A stretch of 62,856 bases of DNA from contig NZ_PYWI01000023.1 in assembly GCF_003049575.1 (NCBI RefSeq), forward strand, positions 1 to 62,856. The letters run 5' to 3'. The stretch comes from Lysinibacillus parviboronicapiens (GTDB lineage Bacteria; Bacillota; Bacilli; Bacillales_A; Planococcaceae). Position 1 is the first letter of the stretch. The number at the start of each line of letters is the position of its first letter. Position numbers and translations under genes: made by a program. The notes under the pieces are model-generated. The model was not told the origin of the DNA and did no database searches. It saw only the letters and a program-made list of their open reading frames with translations. Shown here one piece after another: positions 9,210 to 18,845 of the stretch.

Positions 9210-9273
9210 TCATATGCTTCCTTTCTATTGTAGAGGAATATGGAAAGAAAACAAAATTTTTCGAAGTTCTGGC

Positions 9274-9302
9274 TTGCAAAAAAAGAAGTGATTGATTATC
9301 AT
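9274..9302 (+). promoter_or_regulatory. Sigma-A promoter of groES-groEL
   Basis: A -35 TTGCAA at 9274-9279 and a -10 TATCAT at 9297-9302 are separated by 17 bp. The predicted start lies just upstream of the CIRCE element. Confidence 0.7.
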
Positions 9303-9312
9303 AATAAATGTG

Positions 9313-9339
9313 TTAGCACTCATTGATATAGAGTGCTAA
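9313..9339 (+). promoter_or_regulatory. CIRCE element (HrcA operator)
   Basis: The exact consensus TTAGCACTC-N9-GAGTGCTAA lies 43 bp ahead of groES. It means the chaperonin operon is class I heat shock, repressed by HrcA. Confidence 0.98.
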
Positions 9340-9381
9340 TAAACTCTCAACAAATATTTTATTATTAGGAGGTTGTTTCAC

Positions 9382-9663
9382 TTGTTAAGACCACTAGGAG
9401 ATCGTATTGTAATCGAACTAATCGAGGTAGAAGAAAAGTCTGCATTTGGAATTGTACTACCAGATTCTGCGAAAGAAAAACCGCAAGAAGGTAAAGTAGT
9501 AGCAGTTGGGACAGGTCGTATTTTAGAAAACGGACAACGTGTAGAGCTTGACGTTAAAGTTGACGACCACATTATATTCTCTAAATACTCGGGTACAGAA
9601 GTGAAATATGAAGGCAATGAATATTTAATTTTACGTGAAAGCGATGTTCTTGCAATTATTTAA
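9382..9663 (+). CDS. groES: Co-chaperonin GroES
   Basis: The 10-kDa lid of the GroEL chamber. The 93-residue product reads [19 protein letters not shown]..., with the mobile loop at about residues 17-35 ([15 protein letters not shown]) and the roof loop after it. The start is TTG 9382, set by AGGAGGT at 9367-9373; an earlier in-frame TTG overlaps that site. B. subtilis groES also uses TTG. First gene of the HrcA-controlled operon. Confidence 0.97.
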   Translation: MLRPLGDRIVIELIEVEEKSAFGIVLPDSAKEKPQEGKVVAVGTGRILENGQRVELDVKVDDHIIFSKYSGTEVKYEGNEYLILRESDVLAII

Positions 9664-9716
9664 TAAAACACAACTATTTAAATTAAGCTTAACGAATATT
9701 CCATTCCAGGAGGTAA

Positions 9717-11360
<1,644 letters not shown>

Positions 11361-11371
11361 TAAACTGCTAC

Positions 11372-11494
11372 AACCCTTGATAGTTAAGGGTTTGTATGTA
11401 AGCTAAAAGTGAAATGCTAACATTTTGCTAACATATAGAAATATAATCGAGGCTTCTCATGAGTTGTATAAACTTTTGAGAAGCTTCTTTTTTC
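11372..11494 (+). terminator. Terminator region after groEL
   Basis: A weak stem (AACCCTT...AAGGGTT, 11372-11392) is followed by a stronger one: an 11-bp arm pair 11449-11459 / 11477-11487 with one G-T pair and then T6. The second is the convincing terminator. Confidence 0.8.
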
Positions 11495-11499
11495 ATTTC

Positions 11500-11971
11500 T
11501 TTTGTAACGTGGAGCTAGGCATTCTTAGTGATTTAATCATCTGAGTGGTCAAGTCTATCCATGGTTTGTTCGAGTGCTAAACCTCTTCTACTAAAAGTGG
11601 AGTGTATGACAAAATGAGTGAGGTGTGAAGTCAGGTTTTAACTTTGTGATTGCAAGAAGTCTAGCCATCCTGAGTTGTACTCTTTTGCTGACGATAGGGT
11701 ATCCGTGATAAGAAACATCAAGTAGTCTAGCGCCAAACCTTGATTCTTAGTAGTTTTTAAGAACAGTGCAAGTGCTTTCTTTTTCCTCCAGTTGTTCAAT
11801 GGAATCAGGAAAAACAGAATTGTCTATTGCCGTTTATAATGTACATAGGAAACAATAAGAAAATCTTAAGAATTGGTGTGTGAGTTTGTTAAGATTTAAT
11901 TAGTATTATATCCTTATACGAATCCTATAGGGTGATCACATGAGCCTAAAGAGATGGAGGAGTGACTGTAG
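11500..11971. other. Gene-free stretch before the two-component system
   Basis: No convincing ORF with a ribosome site is present. The last 110 bp hold the leader of the response regulator gene. Two TTAAGA motifs (in AATCTTAAGAATT and TTGTTAAGATTTAA, about 11862-11900) lie about 23 bp apart on the same strand and could be a direct-repeat binding site for the regulator itself; this is only a suggestion. The rest shows nothing recognisable. Confidence 0.4.
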
Positions 11972-12658
11972 TTGAACATTTTGATTTGTGATGATGATAA
12001 AGAAATTGTAAGAGCGATTAGCATTTATTTAGAAAATGAGGGGTATCAAGTATTCAAAGCTTACAATGGTATAGAGGCAATCGATGTTATTCGAGATCAC
12101 GTTATTCACCTAATTATTATGGATATTATGATGCCAAAAATGGATGGCATTACGGCGACGATGAAGATTCGGCAAGATAATATGATTCCGTTAATTATGC
12201 TTTCTGCTAAGTCGGAGGATTATGACAAAATACTCGGATTAAATATCGGAGCTGATGATTATATGGCCAAGCCATTTAATCCTTTAGAACTTGTGGCTAG
12301 AGTGAAATCTCAGCTAAGAAGGTATACGACATTTGGCAGTCTTGAGGTGAGTAGTTATGTAATTCAAACGGGCGGGCTCATGATTAATGATGAACAGAAA
12401 GTCATTACGGTTGATAAACAAGAGGTTCATTTGACACCAGTGCAGTATAAAATTTTAAAGCTCCTTACAGCAAATGCTGGGAAAGTATTCACAATTGAAG
12501 AGATTTACGAAAAGGTATGGAATGAAAGGGCCATTAATCCAGAAAATACGGTTGCGGTTCATATTCGAAAGATTCGAGAAAAAATTGAAATAAATCCAAA
12601 AGAGCCGAAATATTTAAAAGTCGTATGGGGAGTTGGGTATAAAGTTGAGAAATATTAG
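11972..12658 (+). CDS. OmpR/VanR-family response regulator
   Basis: The 228-residue protein has a receiver domain with acidic pocket D8-D9, phosphoacceptor Asp in IMDIMMPKMDG (about residue 52), the LSAKSEDYDK switch and the ADDYMAKPF lysine motif. A C-terminal winged helix follows (VHLTPVQYKILKLL..., HIRKIREKIE, YLKVVWGVGYKV). The sequence style resembles VanR. The start is TTG with GGAGG upstream. It overlaps the kinase gene by 14 nt, so the two are co-translated. The target could be the siderophore transporter just downstream, but that is inference from location. Confidence 0.92.
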   Translation: MNILICDDDKEIVRAISIYLENEGYQVFKAYNGIEAIDVIRDHVIHLIIMDIMMPKMDGITATMKIRQDNMIPLIMLSAKSEDYDKILGLNIGADDYMAKPFNPLELVARVKSQLRRYTTFGSLEVSSYVIQTGGLMINDEQKVITVDKQEVHLTPVQYKILKLLTANAGKVFTIEEIYEKVWNERAINPENTVAVHIRKIREKIEINPKEPKYLKVVWGVGYKVEKY

Positions 12659-14696
12659 TCATGCACTCATTACGAAAGTGGTTGTGTTTCTGATTGCCAT
12701 CGTTTGTTTAACGGGTACAGCGAAGGCAATTATCAACATGGAATTTGATGAGGTTCATCTTAGTAGCATAAATCAAGATAATTATTTTGAAAGCCGAGCA
12801 TTCGCTGATGAAAGTTACAGCCTTATTGCCTCCTTAGCGCAATTAATCGGAAAATACAAAAGTGAAGAACATATTTTAAGTGGTAAGACACTAACAGAAG
12901 AAGATATTAGACAAATCGAAGAAGATTTATATAATGACTTCCGTTATTCATACAGATATAATCCGAATTTGAGTGAAGTAGAAAATAAGCGCATGTATCA
13001 AGAAAAATATGCTGATGACATAAATAGTAAAAAAGACGAAAGCATGAAAGAACAGGTAAGAGAATTTTATCGGTTACTCAGCACATTAGAAGCATATGAG
13101 GGAATCATGTTTTATGCGAGTGACGGTGAACATGTATTCTCCAATAGTGAACTAAATAAGAAAGAGCAATTTGAATCATTTGGTGCTTATATGCTATTTG
13201 AGGATTATCAACAAAAACTTTATCCAAATGAAGTGAAAGAAAGCCAATACTTAGATTACTTTACACGCGAAGTTGAAATGTTGAATCCACAAACAGACAT
13301 TATTTATGTGGCGTTTAAAGAATCTTTCTTACAACAAAAAATGCAGGAATGGGAAAAAGACAAAACGATTGCCAAAAGTTCTCTTAATGAATGCATAGTA
13401 TTTCTAGCAGGATTTATTTTATCTTTGGTTTATTTAATCATAGTTATTGGAAGAACGTCATTTAAAGATAAAGAAATTCATTTTCATGTCATTGACAAAC
13501 TATATAATGATCTCAACATTGTGATAGTCGTTTGTTTAACAGCGATGTGGATAGCAGTGATTGTTGAAGTGTTGCATGATATGTCCATGCTCCTCACGGT
13601 ACCTATTTTTATCATTGCCTTACTGATGATTTTATCGCTCGTAAAGCATATCAAAAATAGATCATTATTTCAGCATACACTCATATATCAAATTCTTAAA
13701 AAGGTTTTTCTTTTAGTAAAACATGTATTTGATAGTGGCAGTATGGGTGTGAAAGTCGTGCTGCTTGTCATTGGTTATCCATTAGTAGTTGCGGCAACGT
13801 TTTTCGTATTTCCCATTACCATGGGTCTAGCTGCCTGGTTTGCAATGAAAAAGGTGAAGTCGTTTAACCGCATTAAAGAGGGCGTAGAGCAAATTAAGAA
13901 TGGGGATCTTCTTCATCGAATTGAAGTAGACGGAAAAGGAGAGTTTAGCCGACTTGCATCGAATATTAATAGTATTACCGATGGGTTAAAAAAGTCGGTG
14001 GATAGTGAGATTAAGAGCGAGCGTTTAAAAACAGAGCTCATTACGAATGTTTCGCATGATATCAGGACGCCTTTAACGTCAATCATTACGTATGTCGATT
14101 TATTAAAAATAGAAAACGACCCTGAAATAATTGCTGAATATGTAGACGTGTTAGATCAAAAATCGAAAAGACTCAAGCTCTTAACAGATGATTTATTTGA
14201 AGCGGCTAAAGCATCAAGTGGAAGTATCCCTGTTCAGTTAGAACGGATTGACATCGTATCATTACTAAGGCAAGGAATAGGGGAAATGGGTGAAAAAATT
14301 GAAGCATCGTCATTAGATTTTAAGTTAGCTAACCCAACAGAAAAGGTGTATGTGAAGGCTGATGGTAAACTCCTATGGCGCTCCATCGAAAATTTATTCT
14401 CGAATATTTTTAAATACGCACAGCCTGCATCAAGGGTTTATATTGATGTTGAAGATTTAGGGAATGAAATACTCGTGACATTTAAAAATATTTCAGCATA
14501 TGAATTAAATATTTCAGTCGATGAGCTAATGGAACGTTTTAAACGAGGGGATGAATCTAGATCAAGTCAAGGTAGCGGATTAGGATTGTCGATTGCTGAA
14601 AGCCTTATTCACATCCAGCACGGAAAGTTCTTAGTTCAAGTAGATGGCGATTTATTTAAGGCAATGATTTATCTACCAAAATTTCCAAATGAATAA
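12645..14696 (+). CDS. Sensor histidine kinase (VanS-like, multi-membrane)
   Basis: About 683 residues, larger than standard VanS. Order: one N-terminal membrane helix (about 5-30), an outside domain of about 210 residues, a helix (about 250-270), two more (about 292-335), another hydrophobic pair (about 370-405), a HAMP linker (RIKEGVEQIKNGDLL), HisKA with the phospho-His in NVSHDIRTPLTS (about residue 473) and an HATPase (NLFSNIFKYA, SGLGLSIAESL). The TTG at 12645 is preferred over the in-frame TTG 12 nt earlier, which has no spacing from GGGGAG; this choice is uncertain. Pairs with the regulator upstream. The ligand is unknown. Confidence 0.88.
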   Translation: MRNISHALITKVVVFLIAIVCLTGTAKAIINMEFDEVHLSSINQDNYFESRAFADESYSLIASLAQLIGKYKSEEHILSGKTLTEEDIRQIEEDLYNDFRYSYRYNPNLSEVENKRMYQEKYADDINSKKDESMKEQVREFYRLLSTLEAYEGIMFYASDGEHVFSNSELNKKEQFESFGAYMLFEDYQQKLYPNEVKESQYLDYFTREVEMLNPQTDIIYVAFKESFLQQKMQEWEKDKTIAKSSLNECIVFLAGFILSLVYLIIVIGRTSFKDKEIHFHVIDKLYNDLNIVIVVCLTAMWIAVIVEVLHDMSMLLTVPIFIIALLMILSLVKHIKNRSLFQHTLIYQILKKVFLLVKHVFDSGSMGVKVVLLVIGYPLVVAATFFVFPITMGLAAWFAMKKVKSFNRIKEGVEQIKNGDLLHRIEVDGKGEFSRLASNINSITDGLKKSVDSEIKSERLKTELITNVSHDIRTPLTSIITYVDLLKIENDPEIIAEYVDVLDQKSKRLKLLTDDLFEAAKASSGSIPVQLERIDIVSLLRQGIGEMGEKIEASSLDFKLANPTEKVYVKADGKLLWRSIENLFSNIFKYAQPASRVYIDVEDLGNEILVTFKNISAYELNISVDELMERFKRGDESRSSQGSGLGLSIAESLIHIQHGKFLVQVDGDLFKAMIYLPKFPNE

Positions 14697-14818
14697 TGTA
14701 GCAACGGAAGATTAGAAGAACTGCTGTAAGTATTTCGTTAGTCGATTAGTTAAACAAAAGGGCAGTGAGTAAAGTGTAGACTAATCGTATTATTAAGGGC
14801 ACTACTATTTATCGCGGG

Positions 14819-14850
14819 ACACCTCTCAAAAATATTTAGAGGTGTTTTTG
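14819..14850 (+). terminator. Terminator after the two-component system
   Basis: Stem ACACCTCT (14819-14826) with AGAGGTGT (14838-14845) and T5. Confidence 0.85.
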
Positions 14851-15068
14851 TGTGTTGATGATTCTTAAGATCCGTGTTATCTGGTAGCAATAGAATGGAT
14901 TATCAAATTCTACTCTATGTTTCGTAAATCATGGGATTTTCTTTTTATGAATATTTTCTGTTGTAATTGCCATAAAAGAAACCATGCTTAAATGAATGTT
15001 ATTGTCATATTGCACTAGCAAACTATTTGTTCTCAATTCAGTAAAACAATGAATAATAAAATTTCTTG

Positions 15069-15128
15069 TTGTTTTTCAACTAATTATATCTTACAATACA
15101 AAAGAAAATGATAATGATAATCGTTATC
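15069..15128 (+). promoter_or_regulatory. Promoter with Fur box of the siderophore transporter
   Basis: A -35 TTGTTT (15069-15074) and -10 TACAAT (15092-15097) are 17 bp apart. Immediately downstream lies GATAATGATAATCGTTATC (15110-15128), 18 of 19 matches to the classic Fur box. Binding there would block initiation, so the operon should be switched on by iron starvation. Confidence 0.88.
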
Positions 15129-15162
15129 ATTTGAAGTGAGTAATGTAGATAGAGGTGAAATC

Positions 15163-16242
15163 TTGGATAAACAAGATATAAACAGAATCGGGATGGGCAA
15201 TATTTATTATGCGATTATTGTTCTTTTAGTAGCCTTAATATTGTTATCCGCCGTTTTTTCTGTATCGATAGGACAAGTCAATATACCGTTCAAGCAATCT
15301 ATGGATATATTATTGCATGCTATGACCAATGGGCGGCTTGGCTCGCTCGATAATGTCCAAAGTGAATCCTACTTGAATATTATTTTACAGGTGAGGATGC
15401 CCCGCGTTATTTTGGCATTGCTGATTGGCATAGGTCTTTCATTGTGTGGAACCGTCATGCAAGCAGTTGTGCAAAATCCGCTTGCTGACCCCTATATACT
15501 GGGCATTTCGTCAGGTGCTTCTTTAGGTGCAACATTTGCCATTCTAGTGGGCTTTGGTAGTAGTGCGCTTTTGGCTCAATTTGGTGTAGCGTTCGGTGCC
15601 TTTGTTGGTGCGATGTTTACGTCAATGGCAGTACTTATTTTATCGAGTATAGGCGGTAAAGCGACATCCGTAAAACTCGTTCTTTCAGGGGTTGTGATTG
15701 GCGCATTATGTAGTTCTTTTTCAAGCTTAATTATCTTTTTTGCTAATGATGCCGAAGGAATTAAAACTGTTACATTTTGGTCTATGGGAAGCTTGGCCTC
15801 TGCAAGCTGGGAGAAAACGCCTATCATGGCAGTAGTAATTTTACTTGGTGGTGGACTGTTCCTGTTCCAACATCGCGTATTAAATACGATGCTTCTAGGT
15901 GATGAATCAGCTATTACCCTTGGTATTAATTTAAGCATCTACCGTAAATTTTATATGATTGTCACTGCACTTATTACAGGAACAATGGTCGCATACGCAG
16001 GAATGATTGGTTTTGTAGGCTTGATTATCCCACATATCACAAGGGGGATTTTTGGAGCGGATCATAAACGATTAATGTTAGGGACTTTACTTTTAGGCGG
16101 ACTGTTTATGATTTGGGCAGATATCTTGTCAAGAACATTAATACATAATGTTGAATTGCCTATTGGTATCATCACATCAGTTATAGGATCGCCATTATTT
16201 ATCTATATGATTGTGAAAAAAGGCTACAACTTCGGAGGGTAG
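15163..16242 (+). CDS. FecCD-family ABC transporter permease (iron-siderophore)
   Basis: A permease of about 359 residues with about ten helices. It has the FecCD hallmarks RMPRVILALLIGIGLSLCGTVMQ, NPLADPYILGISSGASLGA and GFVGLIIPHITRG. The TTG at 15163 is chosen because GAGGTG lies 5 nt upstream; a GTG at 15136 has no site. It is followed within 3 nt by the ATPase gene. With the Fur box upstream, the substrate is very likely a ferric siderophore or heme-like iron source. Confidence 0.92.
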   Translation: MDKQDINRIGMGNIYYAIIVLLVALILLSAVFSVSIGQVNIPFKQSMDILLHAMTNGRLGSLDNVQSESYLNIILQVRMPRVILALLIGIGLSLCGTVMQAVVQNPLADPYILGISSGASLGATFAILVGFGSSALLAQFGVAFGAFVGAMFTSMAVLILSSIGGKATSVKLVLSGVVIGALCSSFSSLIIFFANDAEGIKTVTFWSMGSLASASWEKTPIMAVVILLGGGLFLFQHRVLNTMLLGDESAITLGINLSIYRKFYMIVTALITGTMVAYAGMIGFVGLIIPHITRGIFGADHKRLMLGTLLLGGLFMIWADILSRTLIHNVELPIGIITSVIGSPLFIYMIVKKGYNFGG

Positions 16243-16245
16243 AAA

Positions 16246-17007
16246 ATGGAATTGACTGCAAAGGATATGGAAATAAAGATAGGGAAGAAAGAAATTATTA
16301 AAAATGTTTCAATCCACGTAAAAAAACAACAATTTGTTGGTCTTATCGGACCAAATGGATGTGGGAAATCAACGCTATTAAAAAGTATTTATAAAAGCTT
16401 GGTTCCACAACAGGGCATTGTTTTTTTAGATGATTTAGATGTCTTAAAAACCTCCGAGAAAAAAATTTCTCAGCGGTTGGGTGTCGTAGGGCAGTTTAAT
16501 GAAATGCATTTTGATTTGTCAGTACAACAAATGGTGATGTTGGGCAGGACACCGCATAAAAAAATGCTAGAGTCCGATAAACAAGAAGATTTTGAGATTG
16601 TCGAGGAAGCCTTAACAACTACAAATTTACTTGAATACAAAAATCGTGGTTTCTTATCGTTATCTGGTGGGGAAAAACAAAGGGTTATTCTTGCGAGAAC
16701 TATCGCGCAACAACCTAAATTTATGATTTTAGATGAACCAACGAACCACTTAGATATCCGCTATCAGATTGAAATTTTATCATGTGTAAAAAGTTTGAAC
16801 ATAGGTGTTCTTGCAGCGCTTCATGATTTAGAAATGGCAGCGCATTACTGCGATTATCTGTACGCAATAAAAGAGGGAGAGGTCTATGCTCACGGTACAC
16901 CAGAAGAAGTTTTAACATCAGATACAATTCAAGCATTATATCAAATAAAATGCCAAACATATACGAATCCTGTTACAAATGGATTGAGTTTTGCGTATGG
17001 AATATAG
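16246..17007 (+). CDS. ABC transporter ATP-binding protein (iron-siderophore, FecE-type)
   Basis: 253 residues with Walker A (GPNGCGKSTLLK), Q-loop, signature LSGGEKQRV and Walker B/D-loop (FMILDEPTNHLD), then the H-loop ALHDLEMA. It powers the permease upstream. It is clearly related to the second ATPase at 41695: both share GRTPHKK followed by an acidic stretch and DF-IV-EAL. GGAGGGT precedes the ATG. Confidence 0.93.
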   Translation: MELTAKDMEIKIGKKEIIKNVSIHVKKQQFVGLIGPNGCGKSTLLKSIYKSLVPQQGIVFLDDLDVLKTSEKKISQRLGVVGQFNEMHFDLSVQQMVMLGRTPHKKMLESDKQEDFEIVEEALTTTNLLEYKNRGFLSLSGGEKQRVILARTIAQQPKFMILDEPTNHLDIRYQIEILSCVKSLNIGVLAALHDLEMAAHYCDYLYAIKEGEVYAHGTPEEVLTSDTIQALYQIKCQTYTNPVTNGLSFAYGI

Positions 17008-17017
17008 GAGGATCACA

Positions 17018-18028
17018 GTGAAAAAGAAATTATTACTTGGAATTGGTTTAGCAGCGGTGTTAACATTAACAGCTTGTGGAGGAACAACTAAAAAAACCTC
17101 AACGGAAAAAGAAACGCAAGAGCATTACCCATTGACGATTCAAAATTTTTCGAAAGCTGAAGGCGGAACAACATGGGCTAACAAAGATCAAGTGTTTGAT
17201 AAAGCACCTGAAAGAATTATGGCTAATACTCGTCCAGCAGCAGAGCTATTATTGCATTTAGGTTTAGGCGATAAAATTGTAGGGGTAGGGGCCAACTTTG
17301 GAGAACCCGACAAATCAGTAGAGGAAGATTACTCGAAATTAAATATTCTAAGTGATGAATATGTTGGTAAAGAAGTAACTTTAGGAACTAACCCAGACTT
17401 AGTCTTTGGACGAGGCGGTTTATTTGATAATGCAGATTGGGGTGTAGGTACTGTAGATACACTCAACGATATGAATATTAAAACCTATGTACTAGAGTCA
17501 TCAGTTACAGGCGGAACGTATGCTTCTATTTATAAAGACATAGAAAACATCGGTAAAATTTTTAGTGTTCAAGATAAAGCAGATAATTTTATAAAAGAGC
17601 TTAAAGACCGACAAGAAACAATTACTTCAAAATTAGAAAGTATTAAAGAGCACAAAACATTTGCTTATTTGCATACTAACGATCCAAAGGAGCTTTTTGT
17701 CTATCCAGCACATGGTGAAACATTCTTCAATGATGCTTTTAATATGATTAAGTTAGATAATATTTTTAAGGATGAAGTAGGAGATGTAAGTGTTGAAACA
17801 CTTATTGAGGCTGATCCAGATGTCTTAATTATACCTAATTGGGATGGCTCAGACCTTGGAAAAGTGCGTGAAGCCATCTATGCCAATCCAAAATTATCAA
17901 GCATGAAGGCAATCAAAAATAAACAGATGTATATAGTAGATTACAATTATTTGTTTGGCTATGGGTATAATACGATAGACGGAATGGAACTTTTAGCAAA
18001 AGAAATGTATCCAGACTTGTTTAAATAG
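17018..18028 (+). CDS. Iron-siderophore ABC transporter substrate-binding lipoprotein
   Basis: A 336-residue class III binding protein. It begins with a lipoprotein signal MKKKLLLGIGLAAVLTLTAC (lipobox LTAC) followed by a polar linker. The two-lobe fold is suggested by APERIMANTRPAAELLLHLG and GTNPDLVFGRGG in lobe 1 and VETLIEADPDVLIIPN in lobe 2. The GTG at 17018 has GGAGG upstream; the upstream in-frame start lies inside the ATPase gene. It completes the permease-ATPase-receptor set. The exact ligand cannot be told. Confidence 0.92.
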   Translation: MKKKLLLGIGLAAVLTLTACGGTTKKTSTEKETQEHYPLTIQNFSKAEGGTTWANKDQVFDKAPERIMANTRPAAELLLHLGLGDKIVGVGANFGEPDKSVEEDYSKLNILSDEYVGKEVTLGTNPDLVFGRGGLFDNADWGVGTVDTLNDMNIKTYVLESSVTGGTYASIYKDIENIGKIFSVQDKADNFIKELKDRQETITSKLESIKEHKTFAYLHTNDPKELFVYPAHGETFFNDAFNMIKLDNIFKDEVGDVSVETLIEADPDVLIIPNWDGSDLGKVREAIYANPKLSSMKAIKNKQMYIVDYNYLFGYGYNTIDGMELLAKEMYPDLFK

Positions 18029-18093
18029 AATTAATGTTGTTGCGCATGCTGAAAATATGCTTGCTTCCGAGCATTCTAAAATAAGTAAAAAAT

Positions 18094-18137
18094 GAAGCCC
18101 CCTTGCAGTTCAAATTAGCTGCATTAGGGGCTTTTTG
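18094..18137 (+). terminator. Terminator of the siderophore transporter operon
   Basis: Stem AGCCCCCTTGCAG (18096-18108) with CTGCATTAGGGGCT (18119-18132), followed by T5. It also faces the end of the minus-strand transferase gene. Confidence 0.85.
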
Positions 18138-18167
18138 TATGACTAGATTCGATTAATAGTGGTTGCA

Positions 18168-18845
18168 TTAAACAAGCTGGCTCCTGTTCAATGTAGTTTG
18201 CTTAACAAGGAGCAGCTCGCGGTCCCAACAAACTGTAACAGGATGTTTTTGATCTACATATAACAATTGTGTATAAATGTCATTACACTTGTTTTTTAAT
18301 ACAACCGTATCCAGTAGCGTTGGCGTTGCATTCGAAAATAGTCCTGTTTTATAGATTGCTTCCTTCATTGTCCAGAGCTCAAAAAATAACTTTGCTCGAT
18401 TGACTTTAGAACAGTGATTAATCATATATATATCTGCCTCTGACAGGGCATATGGCATTATATCTTCATTGAAACGATCTATCTTTTCAACATCGACGCC
18501 AACACGACCTTGATGGGTTAGCACAGCGACAATCCAATCGCCAGAGTGTGACAGATTAAAGTCGCCTTGCCAACGATTGTTGTTGGTAATATACGGGCGG
18601 CCAATGCAATTACGAGTAATTTTTGCATGTTGTAAATCTGTAAATTCGCGAATCATACATCTAATGTGAACGGTCTCAAGTAATGCCTTCTGCCGATCCA
18701 GCCAGTGCTTATACCTTAATGTTCTTATACAATCTTCATCTGGAAGGTTCAATAACAATGCTTCAGATTCCCATTGTAATAATTGTGGGCCAAGAGGTAG
18801 CATGAATAAGTGTACGCCATTTTTCACCCTACTTGAACAAGACAT
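18168..18845 (-). CDS. 4'-phosphopantetheinyl transferase (Sfp-type)
   Basis: A 225-residue enzyme that moves phosphopantetheine from CoA to the conserved serine of carrier domains. It shows FNLSHSGDWIVAV (about residue 95), the Mg-binding GVDVEKIDRF and ELWTMKEAIYKTG, the two signatures of the Sfp class. It starts in a TAATG overlap with the NRPS gene upstream on the minus strand, with GGGAG as ribosome site, so it surely belongs to the same operon and activates that enzyme's carrier domain. The length is normal. Confidence 0.94.
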   Translation of the reverse strand: MSCSSRVKNGVHLFMLPLGPQLLQWESEALLLNLPDEDCIRTLRYKHWLDRQKALLETVHIRCMIREFTDLQHAKITRNCIGRPYITNNNRWQGDFNLSHSGDWIVAVLTHQGRVGVDVEKIDRFNEDIMPYALSEADIYMINHCSKVNRAKLFFELWTMKEAIYKTGLFSNATPTLLDTVVLKNKCNDIYTQLLYVDQKHPVTVCWDRELLLVKQTTLNRSQLV

